From BOG-1155 sp963717985 (lineage in GTDB: Bacteria > Desulfobacterota > Syntrophorhabdia > Syntrophorhabdales > WCHB1-27), in the NCBI GenBank assembly GCA_963717985.1, contig CAVQYC010000002.1:1-64000 (forward strand): a stretch of DNA of 64,000 nt. The letters are read 5' to 3'. A program made the position numbers and the translations under genes. Below the pieces are notes generated by a model, which worked only from the letters and a program-made list of their open reading frames with translations, did not search any database and had not been told where the DNA came from. Positions 34,741 through 43,353 of the stretch are shown here, piece after piece. The first letter of the stretch is position 1, and each line of letters opens with the position of its first letter.

Positions 34741-35994
34741 CAGGGCAAACGCATTTGGAAACCTAGCTGAACTAGTAGAAATTTCTAGACATTTGGTGAT
34801 ATATATGCTATCTACCTGAAACTATTAACGTTATCAGGTGGAGGTATGTATGGACAAGGGAAACTCGATCAAGGACTTCTTTTTAGACCTTACCGAGCCA
34901 CGGGAGTCGAATAAACGACATAAGCTCATTGATGTGATCACGATTGCGTTATGTGCGGTGATCTGCGGCGCTGATACGTGGGAGGAGATTGAGGAGTTCG
35001 GCCATGCAAAGGCAGAGTGGTTCGAGACTTTCCTGGAACTCCCTCACGGCATTCCCGCCCATGACACCTTTGCCCGCATCTTTGCGAGCATGGACCCGAA
35101 AGAGTTCCAGCAGGCCTTTCTCAGATGGGTGGAGTCCATACAGTCGGTCATGAAGGGAATTATCGCCATTGACGGTAAAACATTGCGCCGCTCCTATAAG
35201 AAGGACAAATCGCCCATTCATATGGTGAGCGCGTGGGCGGTTGAAAACCGGATGGTGTTAGGTCAAGTTAAGACCGGGGAGAAGTCGAACGAGATTACCG
35301 CTATTCCCGAGCTGCTTACGCTTTTGGAACTCGAAGGGTGCATCGTTACCATCGACGCAATGGGCTGTCAGAAGACCATTGCCGGGAAGATCATCGAGAA
35401 AGGCGCAGACTACGTACTGGGCCTGAAAGGAAACCAGAGCACGCTTCATGATGAGGTAGAGTTCTTCTTTCAGGATTGCCTGGCATCGGATTTTAAGGAT
35501 ATTGCCCATGACTATCATGAGACTATCGACGGCGATCATGGCCGAATCGAGACGCGACGATACTGGACTGCCTGCGCCGATTGGCTGTCTGAAAGGGGAG
35601 AGTGGAAAAATCTCTCTGCTATTGTGATGACGCAGAGAGAGTGTTATCAAAATGGCCAGACCACCATGGAGTTCCGCTACTACATTACAAGCATCGAGAG
35701 CAACGCCAGGAAAATAGCCGAGGCCGTGCGAGGCCATTGGGGCATTGAAAACAGCCTTCACTGGGTCCTCGACATTGCCTTCCGTGAAGACGAATGTCGA
35801 ATACGGAAAGATCACGCACCGGCGAACTTCGCGGTCCTGAGACATATCGCGCTTAATCTCTTAAGAAAAGAGAACTCAAAAAGAAGGAGCATCAAGACCA
35901 AACGTCTCAGGGCCGGGTGGGATATGGACTATCTCGGCAAGATACTTGAAGGTTCCGTCCAGTGACAGGGCATAGTCCAAATGCGTTTGCCCTG
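34741..35994. mobile_element. ISAs1-family insertion sequence
   Basis: 1,254 bp with perfect terminal inverted repeats (CAGGGCAAACGCATTTGGA on the left) and a perfect 10-bp target duplication, GGGGTCAGCC, at 34731-34740 and 35995-36004. It is inserted in the left arm of a small inverted-repeat element. Confidence 0.95.
34850..35965 (+). CDS. ISAs1-family transposase (H repeat-associated type)
   Basis: 371 aa from the ATG at 34850, behind GGTGGAGGT. The N-terminal DDE_Tnp_1-associated domain has DVITIALCAVICGADTWEEI and GIPAHDTFARIFA. The catalytic core has D in IIAIDGKTLRRSY, D in IVTIDAMGCQKTIA and E in VRGHWGIENSLHWVLDIAF. The frame is intact; perfect ends and target duplication suggest recent movement. 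Confidence 0.95.
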   Translation: MDKGNSIKDFFLDLTEPRESNKRHKLIDVITIALCAVICGADTWEEIEEFGHAKAEWFETFLELPHGIPAHDTFARIFASMDPKEFQQAFLRWVESIQSVMKGIIAIDGKTLRRSYKKDKSPIHMVSAWAVENRMVLGQVKTGEKSNEITAIPELLTLLELEGCIVTIDAMGCQKTIAGKIIEKGADYVLGLKGNQSTLHDEVEFFFQDCLASDFKDIAHDYHETIDGDHGRIETRRYWTACADWLSERGEWKNLSAIVMTQRECYQNGQTTMEFRYYITSIESNARKIAEAVRGHWGIENSLHWVLDIAFREDECRIRKDHAPANFAVLRHIALNLLRKENSKRRSIKTKRLRAGWDMDYLGKILEGSVQ

Positions 35995-36098
35995 GGGGTC
36001 AGCCCTTGACTGAGGACAGGAATCTTAAAAAAGAGCTATAATATCGGCCATCTTGTGTGCTGTCTCCTTCCTATTGTCCCTTGTCAAGGGCTGACCCC
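35995..36098. repeat. Small inverted-repeat element (MITE/REP-like)
   Basis: 104 bp bounded by a perfect 16-bp inverted repeat: GGGGTCAGCCCTTGAC at 35995-36010 and GTCAAGGGCTGACCCC at 36083-36098. There is no coding capacity. ISAs1 has inserted at its left edge and duplicated part of the arm. Confidence 0.8.
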
Positions 36099-36802
36099 CA
36101 GTCCGCGGAAGAAATTGTGGTTGGAATGCACTTGTGTCCGTGTGGATAGAGCGGACTGAGGCCCCATAGAAGAAGATGCCTTGAAATTCAAGACGGACAT
36201 GATTAATATATTGGTATCGGCGGATCGGGAAGGACCTTAAAGGCGCGTCCGAGCAGAAGCAATGCTCGGCAGGGCAAAAGCCAAGGCCGGAGAAGGTAGT
36301 GTCTTATACGCGGATCGGCAATAGCGTAAATCAACCCGCACTCTGCCGACACTAAGGGGCCACTCCAATGAGGGTGGCCTTCTCTTTACTTCCATGTCGA
36401 ATGTCTACTATCAAAAGAGCTGGTTTCTATGACCATGGCTATGACGCCCATGACTGTCTCAGAATTGCGAAAAGGTTCGTCTGCCTTCATCTACGATCGA
36501 CTTTCTCTCCTTGCGATATACTTTCGACTGTGACAGGATGGAAAAGAGGGAGGTTGTCTTAGATCCGGGGACAACTTCACTAATAGACTCTGATTCACGC
36601 TGACAAATATGTAGTGGAAGCGCGCGCCGGGGACGATGAGCCGTGGTTACGGCCTCCACCTACTCTTGCACCGGCCATACCCTTCACGGATAAGGATTAC
36701 GGTAGAAAGCCGTTAGAAATCCCGGTGTTGTCTGATTGCAGCTTGAATTGTTTCTACGGATGGCGCATTGGTGAGTCTTCCAGACTCATCGCTAAACATC
36801 CT
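36099..36802. other. Region without a recognised gene
   Basis: About 700 bp. A hairpin with GGCCAC/GTGGCC at its base (36358-36379) is followed by TTCTCTTT and may be a terminator. A short plus-strand stretch near 36451 reads MTVSELRKGSSAFIYDRL, faintly FeoA-like, and stops after 27 codons. No tRNA or intact gene is seen. Confidence 0.35.
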
Positions 36803-37102
36803 TCAGGAAAACCCTACAGTTTCCTGGGGCTGTAACTCTTTTCCGTTGATGAAAACCGAAGGTGATCCTGACAACCCGAGAGCAGCAGCTTCTTCATCAT
36901 CAATCCTGTGAAAACTGACGTTAGCTTCAACTTTTTCAAGAACCAATGCCCTGGCAACGTTTTCCCTTAACGTATCTTCTGAACCACATTCTGGTGACAG
37001 ATAACATTCAATATTCAGAAGCTGGCCCTCCTGATGCAATGTTGATGTGAACATCATAGCGTATTTTTGAAATCGCAGCGACAATATGAAAAATAATATC
37101 AC
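36803..37102 (-). CDS. Small thioredoxin-fold protein
   Basis: Up to 99 aa; the true start may be an inner ATG near 37057, because the first ~15 residues are hydrophobic and not family-like. The body shows IECYLSPECGSEDTLRENV, then VSFHRIDDEEAAALGLSGSP and SVFINGKEL. This is a beta-alpha-beta thioredoxin fold with the cis-Pro loop GSPSVFINGK. The usual CXXC is reduced to one Cys at CGSED, so a disulfide-reductase role is doubtful. Similar small proteins accompany metal-resistance genes; none is seen here. Confidence 0.6.
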   Translation of the reverse strand: MILFFILSLRFQKYAMMFTSTLHQEGQLLNIECYLSPECGSEDTLRENVARALVLEKVEANVSFHRIDDEEAAALGLSGSPSVFINGKELQPQETVGFS

Positions 37103-37307
37103 AGTAGTAATTACTGCCTGAAAGAGAGGCTCGTCCGTTGCCCTTCAAGGTTGTTTACTTCAGGAAGGAGCCCGCGGGTGTGAAATGTTGATAAGACATG
37201 AAGATTTCACTCTCCTCGACTCCTGGTTACACCGTATGTACCCCACAGACGATTCTGTCGACGCGCTTGGACTTCGTATGCCAACGGGTGATAATCAGGC
37301 TACGTCC

Positions 37308-38180
37308 TCAACTGTTCAACTTGATGAGCTTCATCAGAGTACCTCCGGGGTTTTTCGGGTTTTCCCCGGCGAGGAGACTGTCCATCCTCATCTGGATCAC
37401 CGGGGCGAACTCGGGATGCGTGAGGATGTAAAACTTTTCCTGTTTGATGGCTTCGAAGACCTGATCGGCCACCTGTGCGGGAGAGATGCCTGCCTCGATG
37501 AATGCGTTCATGAAAGCCCGAAACTCCTGCGCCTGGGCTGGTATCTCAGCCGGCTCGTTCTGCAGGGCGACTGGTCTGTTGCGTTCAAAGTCGTTGATGT
37601 TCGTCTTCACGTTCCCTGGACAGAGGACCGATACTTTGATGCGTGCGTTGCGCTGTTCGAGCTCCAGGTAAAGGCATTCGGAGAGGGCCACCACCGCGTG
37701 CTTCGTCACGGCGTAAGGCGCGCCAGGGTAGCCCGCCATCAGTCCCGCGAAGGAGGAGGTGTTGACGATGTGGCATTCCGTGTTCTGGGCAAGCATGAGT
37801 GGCGTGAACACCTTGACCCCGTTGATCACTCCCCACAGATTGACGCCGATGACCCACTCCCAGTCGTTCCACGTGGCCTCCCACGTTGACATGCGCCCAG
37901 GGATGCCGGCATTGTTCACGAGGAGATGCACGGCGCCGAAGGCGTCGAGCGTCTTTCGAGCCAGGAGCTCTACGTCGCTTCGCTTCGAGACGTCCGTCGG
38001 AACGCTGATCGCGGTCCCTCCGGCTGACTTGAGCTCGCTTTGCGCCTTCACGAGGTTTGTCTCGTTGATGCCCGCGAGCACAACCTTCATACCCTCCTGG
38101 ACGCACCGTTCTGCTATTCCCCGACCGATGCCGCTCGACGCCCCGGTAATCACCGCGACTTTGCCCTTAAACTCCTTCAT
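37308..38180 (-). CDS. Short-chain dehydrogenase/reductase
   Basis: 290 aa classical SDR. The cofactor motif TGASSGIG is at residues 13-20, NNAG follows, and the catalytic Ser (NTSSFAG) and Tyr-Lys (YAVTKH) are in place. The first strand ends VAVITG and VVLAGINETNL follows strand 2, so NAD(H) or NADP(H) cannot be told apart. The C-terminal ~60 residues (SPAQVADQVFEAIKQEKFYI) resemble the longer SDRs near fatty-acid and alcohol metabolism. It lies next to an MDR fragment and an ABC-binding protein, and all may be imports. The substrate is unknown. Confidence 0.85.
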   Translation of the reverse strand: MKEFKGKVAVITGASSGIGRGIAERCVQEGMKVVLAGINETNLVKAQSELKSAGGTAISVPTDVSKRSDVELLARKTLDAFGAVHLLVNNAGIPGRMSTWEATWNDWEWVIGVNLWGVINGVKVFTPLMLAQNTECHIVNTSSFAGLMAGYPGAPYAVTKHAVVALSECLYLELEQRNARIKVSVLCPGNVKTNINDFERNRPVALQNEPAEIPAQAQEFRAFMNAFIEAGISPAQVADQVFEAIKQEKFYILTHPEFAPVIQMRMDSLLAGENPKNPGGTLMKLIKLNS

Positions 38181-38234
38181 GGTCCCCTCTCTTTTCTGAT
38201 CGGATCGCTTCTTTCTTGCCCTTGTGCCCCTTCG

Positions 38235-38350
38235 CTAGAGCTTGACCACGAGCTTGCCTTGGTTCGTCCCGTCGAAGAGCCTGTTAAGCGCCCGGGGTAT
38301 CTCTTCGAGCCCCTCGACCACGTCGATGTTGAAAGTGACGCTCGGAGGGA
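38235..38350 (-). pseudogene. C-terminal fragment of an MDR-family NAD(P)H oxidoreductase
   Basis: The last ~33 codons of a zinc-independent MDR/CurA-like reductase (FNIDVVEGLEEIPRALNRLF, then GKLVVKL and stop). No upstream part is found, so only the gene end remains, directly upstream of the SDR gene on the same strand. Confidence 0.6.
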
Positions 38351-38545
38351 CAAGAGGGCGTAATTGAAATTGTGACATTTAGAATCCCTTCAGCTTAAAT
38401 CACCTTAAAAAACTGCCCTCCCCTGTTGGGATACCTGGTCCCGCACTCGGCTCTTATGACCACTAGTCTAACCACTTGAAAGCGTGCCGTGCAAGAAGAA
38501 AAACAAGAATCGCGAACCCGCCAGCCGCTTTCTTAGAGGTCAGCC

Positions 38546-39784
38546 CTACTTCGCGCCGGCGCGCGCCTTCCTTATCTCTTCGCAGGACTGCGCCCCATCC
38601 TTGGGTGAAACCGTGCTGATGTCTGTAGCTATAAGAAAGTCCTTATACTCCGGGACCTTGGTCGTCACACCGGCGAACGTGGGGAGAAGCACCTGGTGGT
38701 CGCATGCCCTTAGCTCCAGGCGGCCGGCCGGCGTTTTCTCCAGCACCATGCCCTCAAGGGCGTCGACGAACTTCTCGTTGTTATATTTCCCGCCCAGTTT
38801 TTCGAGCGCCTTTATGACGAACTGGCCGGCCACGTAGCCGTTGAAGGATGGCATGGTCGGGTACTTGCCGAAGAGCTTGCTATATTCCGCCACGAATGTC
38901 TTGTTCTCAGGCGTCTGCGGGAAATAGAAGAGGTAGTTAGCCGTCCCCAGCACGCCCTCAGGCGCCTCCAAGCCGTTGGCCGCGAGCATCGTGTGGTCGA
39001 TGGCTGTGTGGATGTAAATCGGAATCGCCTTCGCGAGCCCCGTCGCCTTGGCCGCCTTGAGGAAACCTATCATGCTCGACCCGGCGCAGCCGAGGATGAT
39101 GAAATCGGGCTTGGCCGACATCATCTGGGTGATATATGGGCCGAAATCGGGCTCCCCCACCTTCCACCACGTCGTGCCCATCAACTGTACGCCGGGCTTC
39201 TGGGCCTTCAGGTAATTCCAGACTGCGCTGGTTATGGCGTGGCCGTACTCCATGTCGTCGCCGGCGATCCAGTACTTGATGTAAGGTTTCTTCGCTAGCA
39301 CGTGGGCCGCCGCCTTGCCGGCCATGGTGCTGTTCTCGTCTATCTCGAAGACGTAGCGGTGGCCTTTCTCGCCCGTGATCTTTTCGCTCTTCGCACCCGT
39401 GTTCAGAAAAGGTATCTTCTCTTTCTTGGCGAACTCCGAGACGGCTAGGGTGGTCGCGCTGCTGATGGTGCCGAGCAGTATGTCCACCCGCTCCTTCATG
39501 ACCAGCTCTTTTGCCATTGCCAGCGAGATGTCCGGCTTGAACTTGTCGTCCCTGGTCACGAACTCGATCTTTGTGCCGTTGACGCCCCCCTTTGCGTTGA
39601 CCGCGTTAATCGCCATCTTGAAGCCATTCAGGTTATCGATGCTCATCGCCGCCGCGCCGCCGCTGTATGCGTCCACGATGCCTACTTTGAATACGTTCGA
39701 AGCGGCCTCACCCGGCCCGCACATCATCAGAACGCCCGCCAGGACCAACGCCGCGATTGCCGGCCAACTTCCAGATTGTCTCAT
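38546..39784 (-). CDS. ABC transporter substrate-binding protein, branched-chain amino-acid type
   Basis: 412 aa with a signal peptide (AIAALVLAGVLMMCGPGEAA) and the Peripla_BP_6 fold: VFKVGIVDAYSGGAA, NGFKMAINAVNAKGGVNG, DILLGTISSATTLAVSEFAK and FNGYVAGQFVIKALEKLGG. Family members deliver branched-chain amino acids, amides or aromatic acids to Liv-type permeases. No permease or ATPase gene is adjacent, so it is an orphan binding protein or its partners lie elsewhere. In aromatic degraders such proteins often bind aromatic acids; that is only a possibility here. Confidence 0.85.
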   Translation of the reverse strand: MRQSGSWPAIAALVLAGVLMMCGPGEAASNVFKVGIVDAYSGGAAAMSIDNLNGFKMAINAVNAKGGVNGTKIEFVTRDDKFKPDISLAMAKELVMKERVDILLGTISSATTLAVSEFAKKEKIPFLNTGAKSEKITGEKGHRYVFEIDENSTMAGKAAAHVLAKKPYIKYWIAGDDMEYGHAITSAVWNYLKAQKPGVQLMGTTWWKVGEPDFGPYITQMMSAKPDFIILGCAGSSMIGFLKAAKATGLAKAIPIYIHTAIDHTMLAANGLEAPEGVLGTANYLFYFPQTPENKTFVAEYSKLFGKYPTMPSFNGYVAGQFVIKALEKLGGKYNNEKFVDALEGMVLEKTPAGRLELRACDHQVLLPTFAGVTTKVPEYKDFLIATDISTVSPKDGAQSCEEIRKARAGAK

Positions 39785-40264
39785 GGTACACCCCCCTTAG
39801 TTGCTATATGCGTCATGTGGTTGAGAACCGCGTTACCGCAATGATTACGATAACCGATTTTACCACTAAAGGGGATAGACAGGCGAGAGAAAACTGGGGA
39901 GGGTCGTACCGCTCGGTGTGGACGTCCGTGAGGGTTGCCGCTAAAAATCGTCAAGACGCCGATAACCGAGGGCCGTGGTCATAATATTTGGGCTCGGCGG
40001 AGGGGGAGGCGGAGGGGGCGTATAGCTTCCTGAACTCCGTGATCTAGCTCATTTTTTGATTCTTTCACCTTTTACGTGGCAATGATTACTCACTGCGTTC
40101 ATCCATGCCGTATATTTATTATTATGTGCCATGAAACCCTGTCGTATGGCACCGTTTAGTCGGTTTTTGTTGATCATATTCCAGTCAGGGCGTAGAATCG
40201 GAGGAAATGTATAATGAGTTTAAAGAATTAAAGAAGATGTGGGGCGGTAAAAGGAGAAAAAAGT
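39785..40264. other. Intergenic region between divergent genes
   Basis: About 480 bp separating the ABC-binding protein (minus) from the Dabb gene (plus). It should hold both promoters, but none is clear enough to mark. No RNA gene or repeat is recognised. Confidence 0.3.
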
Positions 40265-40570
40265 ATGATTCGACATGTAATCCTCTATAAGTTTCGTAAC
40301 TCAGTATCAGAAGAACAGCGGCAGAATGCCATAAATACACTCCTTGCTATGGGACAATCTATTCCCGAGGTGCGTGAGTGGAGTATTGGCAAGCAAGCTC
40401 TCCCTTCGAGCACAGCTTACGACCTGGCACAAGTGTCCGGTTTTGAGAATGTGGAAGCATTAGAGAGGTACAGGAATCATCCCCATCACATCAGGATAAA
40501 GAAACTTCTGAGCGAAATAGCGGACTGGGTTGTCGTTGATTATGAATATTCGTTAGAACAGGGACGCTAA
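40265..40570 (+). CDS. Dabb-family (stress-responsive alpha/beta-barrel) protein
   Basis: 101 aa. It begins MIRHVILYKFRNSVSEEQ, the conserved Dabb opening, with VREWSIGKQA in the middle and AYDLAQVSGFENVEALERY and a histidine-rich HPHHIRIKK later. These small dimeric ferredoxin-fold proteins are linked to stress or to cyclase/monooxygenase-like roles; no reaction can be assigned. AAGGAGAAAAAAGT precedes the ATG. It opens a plus-strand group with a cupin and an SDR. Confidence 0.8.
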   Translation: MIRHVILYKFRNSVSEEQRQNAINTLLAMGQSIPEVREWSIGKQALPSSTAYDLAQVSGFENVEALERYRNHPHHIRIKKLLSEIADWVVVDYEYSLEQGR

Positions 40571-40651
40571 ACATACCCTACCAAATTGATTCTCAGTCCC
40601 GGGAGTATTAGTGTTGATTGTGTAGAACTACAAAAATAGGAGATGGACATA

Positions 40652-40804
40652 ATGGGAAGTGACACCGAGCCTTCCAGTGGTCCTCTGGTGACCCGAAAAC
40701 TTACTGTACTTTTGGCAGGGATTATTATCTCAGCGTCCAGCATCACGACCATTTCGGAGGCACAGACGATGAAAAACGCAGGGATCTCAACAGCTCGGCC
40801 ATAG
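40652..40804 (+). CDS. Short secreted peptide, probable remnant of a secreted cupin
   Basis: 50 aa: an N-terminal stretch, then a signal-peptide-like KLTVLLAGIIISASSITTIS, then EAQTMKNAGIS and stop. AGGAG lies 9 bases before the ATG. Secreted homologues of the next gene have a signal peptide followed by a similar QTxxRNG opening, so this looks like the leader of a decayed duplicate. It may have no function. Confidence 0.4.
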   Translation: MGSDTEPSSGPLVTRKLTVLLAGIIISASSITTISEAQTMKNAGISTARP

Positions 40805-40836
40805 TGCCGATTTCCAACAAAGAAAGGAGTCCCACA

Positions 40837-41220
40837 ATGGAGATCACACGAAATGGGTCACAGGCGTCTATCATAGGAGCGGGCGATTATTTCACCGGCC
40901 GTGTACGCATCGACCCCTTGTTTCAGGCCCACGATCCGTCACGGGCGTCCGGCGCCTATGTCACGTTCGAGCCCGGTGCCCGCACGGCATGGCACAAACA
41001 CCCGTTCGGCCAGACTTTGGTCGTGACCGCCGGCAAGGGTTTGGTGCAGCGTCGTGGTGGCCCCATCGAGGAAATAGGGCCGGGTGATGTGGTCTGGTTT
41101 CCTCCGAACACGGAACATTGGCACGGAGCGACACCGACCACTGCCATGACTCACATCGCCATTCAGGAACATCTTGACGGTAAAGTCGTCGACTGGATGG
41201 AAAAGGTCAGCGACGAATAA
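40837..41220 (+). CDS. Cupin-domain protein (mandelonitrile-lyase-like cupin family)
   Basis: 127 aa from the ATG at 40837, chosen because AAAGGAG lies just upstream; a GTG at 40804 would extend it. Single cupin with motif 1 TAWHKHPFGQTLVVTAGKG (metal-binding His, His and Gln) and motif 2 PGDVVWFPPNTEHWHGA. GDYFTGRVRIDPLF at the start is typical of cupins annotated as (R)-mandelonitrile lyase or carboxymuconolactone-decarboxylase-associated. The actual substrate is unknown. It is 37 bp upstream of an SDR gene and probably co-transcribed. Confidence 0.8.
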   Translation: MEITRNGSQASIIGAGDYFTGRVRIDPLFQAHDPSRASGAYVTFEPGARTAWHKHPFGQTLVVTAGKGLVQRRGGPIEEIGPGDVVWFPPNTEHWHGATPTTAMTHIAIQEHLDGKVVDWMEKVSDE

Positions 41221-41257
41221 TTCCACAAGTGATTTTGTTTCAAGAAAGGAGATCGCC

Positions 41258-42085
41258 ATGCCCAGCTTGAATGTCGTCATCGGACCTGGATCTATCGGCC
41301 AAGCAATCGCCCGCCGTGTGAGTGCAGGCAAGCATGTTTTGCTGGCTGACCTGCGGAAGGAGAATGCTGACGGGGCTGCAAAAGTCCTTAGCGAAGCCGG
41401 ATTCGAGGTGAGCACCACAGTCGTGGACGTGTCTTCGCGCGAGTCAGTCCATGCGCTTGTGCAGACAGCCATGGCAATTGGGGACGTGACCGGGGTGATC
41501 CACGCGGCTGGGGTTTCCCCTTCGCAGGCATCACCGACCACGATTTTGAAGGTCGACTTATATGGGACCGCGCTCGTGCTCGAAGAATTCGGCAATGTCA
41601 TTGCGCCCGGAGGAGTTGGCATCGTTATCGCTTCGCAATCGGGGCATCGCCTGCCGGGTTTGACTGTCGAACAAAACAAGGCGCTGGCGACTACGCCGGC
41701 CGACGAGTTACTCGCTCTTCCAATGCTCCAACCAAATCAGGTGACGGACCCACTCTACGCTTACCAGATCGCCAAGCGTGGGAACTCGCTGCGGGTGATG
41801 GCCGAAGCAGTGCGGTGGGGCAGGCGTGGCGCGCGGGTCAACACAATTAGCCCCGGCATAATATTCACCCCTCTCGCCAAAGACGAACTGACCGGTCCTC
41901 GCGGAGAGGGATATCGTCGCATGATCGCGTTGTCTGCGGCGGGGCGCGGCGGAACCCCGGATGAAGTAGGAGCCGTCGCCGCTCTGTTGATGGGGCCAGA
42001 AGGCACATTCATCACTGGTAGCGACTTTCTCATGGATGGCGGAGTAACGGCTGCCTACTGGTATGGCGAACTCGCTCCAAAATAA
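41258..42085 (+). CDS. Short-chain dehydrogenase/reductase
   Basis: 275 aa from the ATG at 41258 behind AAAGGAG. SDR with a shortened cofactor loop (VVIGPGSIGQAIARRV in place of the usual TGxxxGIG), AAG in IHAAGVS, and Tyr-Lys in YAYQIAKRGNSL. A ~20-residue insert separates the Ser region (IASQSGHRLPG) from the Tyr. The end FLMDGGVTAAYWYGEL matches SDRs often found beside this cupin type. The substrate is unknown. Confidence 0.85.
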   Translation: MPSLNVVIGPGSIGQAIARRVSAGKHVLLADLRKENADGAAKVLSEAGFEVSTTVVDVSSRESVHALVQTAMAIGDVTGVIHAAGVSPSQASPTTILKVDLYGTALVLEEFGNVIAPGGVGIVIASQSGHRLPGLTVEQNKALATTPADELLALPMLQPNQVTDPLYAYQIAKRGNSLRVMAEAVRWGRRGARVNTISPGIIFTPLAKDELTGPRGEGYRRMIALSAAGRGGTPDEVGAVAALLMGPEGTFITGSDFLMDGGVTAAYWYGELAPK

Positions 42086-42086
42086 G

Positions 42087-42136
42087 GGGGTCACGAGGGA
42101 AGGCGAAGGGGACATCTTCACCGCTTTCACTTGCTG
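42087..42136. repeat. Degenerate GGGGTCA inverted repeat
   Basis: GGGGGTCA at the left and TTGACCCCC at the right about 50 bp apart, resembling the arms of the element at 35995-36098. It is possibly a decayed relative, or the terminator region of the SDR gene. Confidence 0.4.
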
Positions 42137-42310
42137 AGCTGTTGACCCCCAGTCTAACCATTTATCAATTAGCACTCGTACGCGGAGAATGCAAGAGAAG
42201 GGAATCAGGAAAGGGGCGCTGAGATGGTCTTCTTGCTGGCACAAAAGTCTTGACGTTACCGGGGTGAGGAAGGTGAGGAGACGTTATAGGGAGGCTGGGG
42301 CGAAAGCGTT

Positions 42311-43117
42311 TCAGGACCCTTTTTGAAAGACGAAGCCGTGCCAATCGCGCAAGCGGTGATGCCGCAGGAGGGTGAGGGACTGGAACAGGGGAGGCAGACC
42401 CTTAGCGTACTGCTCTTCTATCCCTGAGATGACGAGGTATCCCCCAGGGGCCGCCATCCGTGTAACCTCCGTTGCCCGCCTGCTAAAAGTGGCGAAATCG
42501 AGGTTGGCGAGGACGACGTCAAAGCGCCCCTTGACGGCGGCGATGTCCGCGCACATCACCAGGATGCCGGGGGTGTTGTTGAGTTCGCAGCCCTTCTTCA
42601 TCGCATCACAGGCCAGTGGGTCGTGGTCGAGGGCGGCGACGGAAGACGCGCCGAGGAGCCACGCGTTGACTGCAAGCACGCCCGACCCGGACCCGATATC
42701 GAGCACGCTCATTCCCCTTATAGGCAGGCGGTCCATCATTTTTACCATGAGCTTTGTCGACTCGTGTCTGCCCGTGCCGAAGGCCATCCCCGGCTCGATC
42801 ACGATCGTTCTCCCCCGCACCGGGCGCCTGCGCCAGGGCGCCAGGATGGTCAGGTCGCCGACCTTCACGGGCGTAAAATGGCGCCGCACGAGGGCGACGT
42901 AATCCTTTTCTTTCTCCTCTACTACGCTAAGCAGCCGAACCGGCACGCCCGCGCCGCGCACATAGGCGCAGAACCTGTCAGGGTCCGCCGGGTAGCAGGT
43001 GATCCGCACGCCCCATGGGTTGTCTTCGATCCAGACCCCGCCGCAGAGCGCGTAAAACCCGTCGTCAAGGACCTCTTCGGTCCCTTTGTCCGCATGTATG
43101 TCGACGCGCGTCACCAT
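42311..43117 (-). CDS. prmA: Ribosomal protein L11 methyltransferase
   Basis: 268 aa from the ATG at 43115-43117; a longer frame adds 28 unrelated residues. PrmA trimethylates L11. The SAM-binding motif is VLDIGSGSGVLAVNAWLLGA, preceded by the PrmA hallmark EPGMAFGTGRHESTKLMV. The usual NI(L/V) after VLAN reads VLANLDFATF, a mild departure. The N-terminal substrate domain is shorter than in E. coli PrmA. It is transcribed divergently from tupA. Confidence 0.85.
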   Translation of the reverse strand: MVTRVDIHADKGTEEVLDDGFYALCGGVWIEDNPWGVRITCYPADPDRFCAYVRGAGVPVRLLSVVEEKEKDYVALVRRHFTPVKVGDLTILAPWRRRPVRGRTIVIEPGMAFGTGRHESTKLMVKMMDRLPIRGMSVLDIGSGSGVLAVNAWLLGASSVAALDHDPLACDAMKKGCELNNTPGILVMCADIAAVKGRFDVVLANLDFATFSRRATEVTRMAAPGGYLVISGIEEQYAKGLPPLFQSLTLLRHHRLRDWHGFVFQKGS

Positions 43118-43287
43118 TCGTCTATCTTGAGGCACCGCGAAAGTTTCTTGCTGAAAGGCGTTCCACCGGAAAAGTATATAAGAAGAGCGGGTTGTTTGCA
43201 AACGGGCCGGGGCTCACCCGGATACATGAGGAACACTTTTTGCGTTGAATTATGTGCTTGCGCACGGTATCCTTGGTTTGGGGCACT

Positions 43288-43313
43288 CGGATCGGACCGA
43301 CCGGTCCGATCCG
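43288..43313. promoter_or_regulatory. Perfect 12-bp palindrome upstream of tupA
   Basis: CGGATCGGACCG and CGGTCCGATCCG separated by AC, ending 40 bases before the tupA ATG. It could be an operator for a metal-oxyanion regulator or an RNA hairpin in the leader. Confidence 0.55.
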
Positions 43314-43353
43314 GCGGATCACGCACAGACCGAACAAAAAGAAGGAGGAGAGG

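Noticed and set aside
36099..36360. Possible group II intron or other ribozyme behind the inverted-repeat element
   Set aside because: Several short stems are present, but no domain V hairpin or intron-encoded protein could be found.
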